Assembly (NCBI GenBank): GCA_937874965.1
Contig: CALNCD010000185.1
Coordinates: 1-7,955, forward strand
DNA length: 7,955 bases
Source of the DNA: an uncultured Erysipelotrichaceae bacterium
GTDB taxonomy: Bacteria; Bacillota_I; Bacilli_A; Erysipelotrichales; Erysipelotrichaceae
Direction of reading: 5' to 3'
The translations under genes were made by a program, and so were the position numbers. The notes beneath the pieces are model-generated. The model was not told the DNA's origin and did not search any database. It saw nothing but the letters and a program-made list of their open reading frames with translations. The first letter of the stretch is position 1; every line of letters begins with the position of its first letter. Below are positions 6,706 to 7,955 of the stretch, one piece after another.

Positions 6706-6790
6706 GGGGGGATAGCGAAGTGGCTAAACGCGGTTGACTGTAACTCAATTCCCATCGGGTTCGGCAGTTCGAATCTGCCTCCCCCCACCA
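6706..6790 (+). tRNA. tRNA-Tyr (anticodon GTA)
   Basis: This is an 85-base class II tRNA. The acceptor GGGGGGA pairs with TCCCCCC. The anticodon stem GTTGA/TCAAT includes a G/T pair and encloses CTGTAAC with GTA at 6740-6742. A long variable arm (about 6750-6763) follows, as expected for bacterial tRNA-Tyr. CCA is encoded. It lies 8 bases after tRNA-Thr. Confidence 0.96.
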
Positions 6791-6809
6791 TCTTTATTAA
6801 GGTGATGAT

Positions 6810-6885
6810 TGGGGCATAGCCAAGCGGTAAGGCAACAGACTTTGACTCTGTCATTTCCCTGGTTCGATTCCAGGTGCCCCAGCCA
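6810..6885 (+). tRNA. tRNA-Gln (anticodon TTG)
   Basis: This is a 76-base cloverleaf. The acceptor TGGGGCA pairs with TGCCCCA; the TGGGG start is typical of bacterial tRNA-Gln. The anticodon stem ACAGA/TCTGT encloses CTTTGAC with TTG at 6842-6844. The discriminator is G, and CCA is encoded. Confidence 0.97.
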
Positions 6886-6889
6886 ATGC

Positions 6890-6965
6890 GACCCGCTAGC
6901 TCAGTCGGTAGAGCAACTGACTTTTAATCAGTGGGTCACTGGTTCAAATCCAGTGCGGGTCACCA
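6890..6965 (+). tRNA. tRNA-Lys (anticodon TTT)
   Basis: This is a 76-base cloverleaf only 4 bases after tRNA-Gln. The acceptor GACCCGC pairs with GCGGGTC. The anticodon stem ACTGA/TCAGT encloses CTTTTAA with TTT at 6923-6925. The T-loop is TTCAAAT, and CCA is encoded. The T-run just after it has no separate stem, so it is not read as a terminator. Confidence 0.97.
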
Positions 6966-6983
6966 TTTTTTATTCTTATTGTT

Positions 6984-7057
6984 GCGGGTGTAGTTCAATG
7001 GTAGAACATCAGCCTTCCAAGCTGACTACGTGAGTTCGATTCTCATCACCCGCTCCA
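6984..7057 (+). tRNA. tRNA-Gly (anticodon TCC)
   Basis: This 74-base cloverleaf is the last gene of the operon. The acceptor GCGGGTG pairs with CACCCGC. The anticodon stem TCAGC/GCTGA encloses CTTCCAA with TCC at 7016-7018. The D-loop is short, the discriminator is T, and CCA is encoded. Confidence 0.97.
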
Positions 7058-7068
7058 TTAAATAATGT

Positions 7069-7093
7069 AAGTCCACTATTCAGTGGACTTTTT
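7069..7093 (+). terminator. Rho-independent terminator of the tRNA operon
   Basis: AAGTCCACT (7069-7077) pairs perfectly with AGTGGACTT (7082-7090) around an ATTC loop, running into a short T-run. It lies 11 bases after tRNA-Gly and closes the six-tRNA operon. Confidence 0.9.
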
Positions 7094-7405
7094 ATATGCC
7101 ATTAATTTATATGCGCGGAATTTGCAGTCGAATCATCAAACATGATCTAGAAACACTGCATTTCTACTTTCAGTAAAACATAATAGAATGGACTATTTTT
7201 ATGCTTCTACCGTTGATCCGTATCATAATCCAATCACCCGTATGATACAATAAACTGGATTTCGCATGCTCAACAGGCCCTTGTATCAAGGCAGAAACGA
7301 AAAATAATAAATTCTAACAGAATAATCGGTAATTCTTATATCCCAGTATGATCATCCAGCAACACTGTAAAATGGCTTGATTATTCAAAGCTATACCAAG
7401 ACGTT
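7094..7405. other. Gene-free spacer of 312 bases
   Basis: No supported coding region, RNA gene or clear terminator is visible here. The stretch is AT-rich by eye and lies between the tRNA terminator and the end of the leftward nitroreductase-like gene. The only structure seen is a small inverted repeat at 7220-7248 and a third GTATCA at 7283-7288. No convincing T-tailed hairpin was found for the leftward gene. Confidence 0.6.
7220..7248. repeat. Short inverted repeat, GTATCAT / ATGATAC
   Basis: GTATCAT (7220-7226) and ATGATAC (7242-7248) are perfect 7-base inverted arms separated by 15 bases. The left arm and the start of the right arm also lie in near-direct copies of CCGTATSAT, 20 bases apart (7218 and 7238). 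There is no T-run, so it is not a clear terminator. Function is unknown and chance is possible. Confidence 0.35.
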
Positions 7406-7955
7406 TCATTTTTCAATGACTAAATCCATTATATCGCGCCGCATACTTTGAGGAACGTTTTTTGTGGATTCTCCTAATCGCACGAGCATCTGAATCGTTC
7501 CTCCCTCAGGCGTATAATCTCCATGAATGCTTTTATATAGCTCGTTCATCTCAGGATATTCCTCCAGAACCTGACTAAGTGGCTGCATTACGAGGCCTTG
7601 CTGATGAGCGGTTAAAATCAGTTTACTGTAAAGCATCCCGCTTTTCACCTGACTCAAGCGGGTATTGTCCTTTGTAATAATCATAGCATAAGCGGCTGTA
7701 TTCTCTACCGATACCTGAGTAGATTGGATTAACCTATCGGACGCGGCTTTTCCGTCATTCATGGAAGGAAAAAGTGTAACCAGTCCCTGCAAAAGATGTT
7801 TCATGAATCCAGAAGTACCCTGACCCTCGACAGAAAAGCCATAGCGATATTCATTTTTCTGATATTCATTGGCACGAAAGATAATTTCTGATTCTTTCAT
7901 AACACGATCCACACCAGCTTCAATTGAAGCTGCCTTTATTGCATAGTCTCCTATT
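7406..7955 (-). CDS. Nitroreductase-like (Acg-type) oxidoreductase, C-terminal part
   Basis: This leftward gene runs off the right edge. At least 182 C-terminal residues are visible, open from 7954 to the TGA at 7406-7408. A GTG at 7912 is in frame, but the reading frame stays open beyond it and no ribosome binding site precedes it, so the true start is outside the window. The segments NTAAYAMIITKDN, SGMLYSKLILTAHQQGLVMQPLSQ (in two parts of the C-terminal half), GGTIQMLVRLGES and a final basic tail resemble the C-terminal half of Acg-type nitroreductase-family flavoproteins. In that family the helix after the oxidoreductase core and a late G-G-x-x-Q-x-L-x-R-x-G motif recur. The reaction and substrate cannot be stated. 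The N-terminal flavin-binding residues are not visible. The family call is by motif resemblance only. Confidence 0.6.
   Translation of the reverse strand, partial: IGDYAIKAASIEAGVDRVMKESEIIFRANEYQKNEYRYGFSVEGQGTSGFMKHLLQGLVTLFPSMNDGKAASDRLIQSTQVSVENTAAYAMIITKDNTRLSQVKSGMLYSKLILTAHQQGLVMQPLSQVLEEYPEMNELYKSIHGDYTPEGGTIQMLVRLGESTKNVPQSMRRDIMDLVIEK

Noticed and set aside
6660..6854. A 64-residue minus-strand open frame containing GGGRFELPNPMG.
   Set aside because: It is the reverse translation of tRNA-Tyr and parts of its tRNA neighbours, a familiar false protein from tRNA arrays. The tRNA cloverleaves explain the sequence.
6809..7033. A 74-residue plus-strand open frame containing PLAQSVEQLTFNQWVTGSNP.
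   Set aside because: It is a translation through tRNA-Gln, tRNA-Lys and tRNA-Gly and has no ribosome binding site of its own.
7199..7245. A possible small open frame starting MLLPLIRIII in the spacer.
   Set aside because: It has only 14 codons, no ribosome binding site and no sign of coding character.
7277..7291. A small hairpin, CCTTG / CAAGG, in the spacer as a terminator for the leftward gene.
   Set aside because: The stem has only 5 base pairs, has no U-tract on the minus strand, and lies more than 110 bases past the stop codon.
7937..7952. AGGAGACTATG on the minus strand near the right edge, looking like a ribosome binding site and start codon.
   Set aside because: The ATG is followed at once by CAA and a stop codon, and it is out of frame with the nitroreductase-like gene.

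Overview
The window reads as a stretch of core chromosome from a moderate-GC, low-complexity-promoter Gram-positive (Bacillota). Strong AGGAGG-type ribosome binding sites, TTGACA/TATAAT-like promoters, tRNA genes with encoded CCA ends and the pyrF-pyrE order all point that way. The protein sequences feel closest to Erysipelotrichaceae-type gut Firmicutes, but that placement is an impression and has not been tested by a search.

Layout. Bases 1-1878 run rightward: the last 40 codons of pyrF, pyrE coupled to it by a TGATG overlap, and a cytosolic family 5 glycoside hydrolase 24 bases behind pyrE. A bidirectional hairpin terminator (1876-1914) separates these from two leftward genes. Those are an undecaprenyl-diphosphatase (uppP, 1917-2768) and a class I PLP aminotransferase (2839-3975). 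A divergent promoter region (3976-4144) then leads rightward into a CDF metal exporter (4145-5347) and pta (5393-6367), followed by a classical terminator. A tRNA operon of six genes (Val-Thr-Tyr-Gln-Lys-Gly, 6532-7057) has its own promoter and terminator. After a 312-base gene-free spacer, the 3' part of a leftward nitroreductase-like gene runs off the right edge.

How the genes work together. pyrF and pyrE catalyse the last two steps of UMP synthesis. UppP recycles the lipid carrier for wall synthesis. Pta links acetyl-CoA to acetyl phosphate in fermentative energy metabolism. The CDF protein carries the Asn/Asp-Asp-Asp signature seen in manganese exporters. These are mostly independent housekeeping units rather than one pathway.

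I did not find a defence system, mobile element, CRISPR array or clear novel system. The most interesting points are the apparent tandem duplication of the cytoplasmic domain in the CDF exporter and the fungal-exoglucanase-like GH5 enzyme, which lacks a signal peptide and sits behind pyrE.
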